From Psilocybe azurescens (lineage: Eukaryota; Basidiomycota; Agaricomycetes; Agaricales; Agrocybaceae), in assembly GCA_023853785.1 (NCBI GenBank), contig JAJIRX010000328.1, positions 1 through 48,183 of the forward strand: a stretch of 48,183 nucleotides of DNA, in the 5' to 3' direction. The notes beneath the pieces are model-generated. The model made no database searches. It was not told the DNA's origin and saw only the letters and a program-made list of their open reading frames with translations. Shown piece after piece: positions 46,533 to 48,183 of the stretch; positions within the stretch are counted from its first letter, which is position 1; each line of letters starts with the position of its first letter. Made by a program: the position numbers and the translations under genes.

Positions 46533-48183
46533 TCAATCGCCCTCACCCAAGCGGCGCTCATCAATCGTCCAATCATCCAGGTTTCCGGGGTAATGCAGCG
46601 AGGTCATGTGCAACAGTGTTCCAGGTGCGATCGATCGCTCTTGGGTAAAATGTGTAGTTTCTCTCGTAGTCTCCAGTAGACCGCGGAGGTTTAGCAAAAG
46701 TCTAGAGGGCATCAAGAGGACATGAGACTTCTGTGAACTTTCAACCGTCTCTGAGAGATAGCAAACCTTGAGCAAATGGTAGCCTGAAGACTCTTTGACA
46801 ATGCAATCGCATAGAAGGCCCTCAGTGGATCCACAACCCACATTAGAAGGTTAACGATACAAATACCTTAGGAGAGAACAAACAGTTAGGTCGGTAAACA
46901 CGAATGAAATTAGTCCGACACACTTACCCATAATTACTGTGGTATAGTAATAGCTAGCGTCAGCGTTGCGCTGCTCATTGTATACAGGAGGTTAGAGCGA
47001 AATACTAACCAAGATAATATACTAGCCCTATCGGAGTGTCACTTACAATGCTTGGAACTCACAGAAATCCAGAATTGCTCACCATCACGCATCAAAACTC
47101 TGAGAACGACAGACCGTCCAACAGATCCCATATGCTGATCTGGAGGCAATATGACCTAAGGTCCTTGAGAAATATTGAATGAAGGGCAACTCACACTCTT
47201 GAAAGTATTTTCTGATGGTAAGAAAGAATACGACTAGGGGTTGATCAACCGTTAGTATGGATGATTGCACCATAAGCTCCTCGGAGAGTCAAAGTGTCTC
47301 ACCGGTTTCAAAGAGAAAAAAGGTACCCAGAATACGACCAATGATATGTGACAGGTATCGGATGCACATTCTGCTAGACAATGAGTGTACGCAGCAGGCT
47401 TCCACGGCTGAACTGCCACAGATAGTATTAGTTTGCCGTTACTTTGGGACAATTGACATACTCACAGTTTGTATTCTTGAAGACTATGATGTAGCAAACG
47501 AGCATGGTAATTATCGACAACTATATTGTCCATGAATGGATCTGTATCAAGCTGTATTTGTAAAATTTGGCACGTACCGCTCCCAAAGCTGTAAGGAATA
47601 GAAAAGCTGCTTGCTTCGATAAAGTGCATTCGTCCGCAGGATGAAGACGCCTGTGCCCACGCAAAAGTGTCAGGCAGTTTCTGTGATGGTGTCAATTTCA
47701 TAGAGGTTCCCTACACTCAATGGTCGCGATTGATATCATGCTGAGAATGCTGTACGATATCTGATAGTTCTTGCAACTGAAATGACATAAGTTAGCTTTA
47801 GCTCGAGGGTCTACTCCACAGTACGAAATTCCAGCGCTTACAACTACAGAAAATTAACGAGCCATCGGACGAAGTAGGAATGAAGTTAATACGTACGGAG
47901 GTGGAATGAGAAGGGGCAAATTGATCTAGCCATTAATTATAGATTGAGTCTGTTGTCTCGTTGATCTGAAGCGAATGGCTTAGAATCTCACAGTACAGGT
48001 CGTATAACAGTAGAAAGAATGGAATATAGCGATTCTAGAGCTCCGTTAACCTAGCCAGTGCCAGAGGATACCTACTATTACTCACAATAAAGAACAAAGT
48101 GGTGCCAAATGTTTTCGTCGCCTGCCATACTCTTTTGACCTGTCCACGGAAAGGGTTCAGCGGTAAGCACCACTACAGGAAAA
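46533..48183 (-). CDS. DUF6533-family membrane protein, copy F (5' end outside window)
   Basis: Minus strand. VKRVWQATKTFGTTLFFI near 48135-48080 and RYPLALARL just after form the DUF6533 core. LRTNALYRSKQLFYSL near 47645-47590 corresponds to the RIYALY block. RSVVLRVLMRDG near 47125-47090 corresponds to the IRDSVF block, and SNLLYTMSSATLTLAITIP near 46995-46940 to the following helix. The last exon holds SHVLLMPSRLLLNLRGLLET and a longer hydrophilic tail, ending with a stop at 46533. It is more diverged than copies A-E and has a different C-terminal tail, so it is an older paralogue. Exon edges between 47150 and 47600 could not be fixed. The start lies beyond the window. Confidence 0.55.

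Overview
The window looks like nuclear DNA of a mushroom-forming basidiomycete (Agaricomycetes). The evidence is many short introns (about 45-75 bp), families typical of that group (DUF6533 seven-helix proteins, heme peroxidases of the ATHN-x-TDGTGGLDAS type, WSC-domain proteins, a PsiD-like decarboxylase) and many short non-autonomous transposons. Coding density is low. Gene identities come from reading conserved motifs by eye; no database search was run.

Layout. 1-15.0 kb: a cluster of DUF6533-family membrane-protein genes. Copy A (+, cut by the window start), copy B (+, one frame break), copy C (+, decayed and split by a 1.73 kb DNA transposon with a 9-bp target duplication), copy D (+, intact) and copy E (-, intact, tail-to-tail with D). 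A sixth copy, F (-), runs off the right edge at 46.5-48.2 kb. 17.3-18.8 kb: a decayed heme peroxidase, paralogous to the better preserved one at 36.6-38.6 kb. 21.2-21.6 kb: a SnoaL/NTF2-like single-exon gene. 21.8-22.3 and 24.0-24.5 kb: two MITEs. 24.9-26.3 kb (-): an intact PsiD-like (class II phosphatidylserine decarboxylase-type) gene whose expected second active-site histidine reads as alanine. 27.9-28.8 kb (-): remnant of a membrane-protein gene with a TA-flanked MITE in its tail. 28.9-35.4 kb: a repeat island holding a foldback-like element whose long inverted arms are built of tandem units, with a solo LTR and a MITE nested in one arm. 36.6-38.6 kb (+): heme peroxidase. 38.8-40.1 kb (-): GT31-type glycosyltransferase. 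41.4-41.9 kb: palindromic MITE. 42.5-44.2 kb (+): secreted two-WSC-domain protein.

The genes do not form an obvious pathway. The peroxidase and the WSC protein could both act outside the cell, and the PsiD-like gene has no psilocybin-cluster partners in view. The window reads as a fast-turnover accessory region with lineage-specific receptor-like membrane proteins, pseudogenes and layered transposon insertions. Several otherwise well-conserved genes carry single-base deletions, many in homopolymers. These are either recent decay or uncorrected sequencing errors, and this affects every pseudogene call here.
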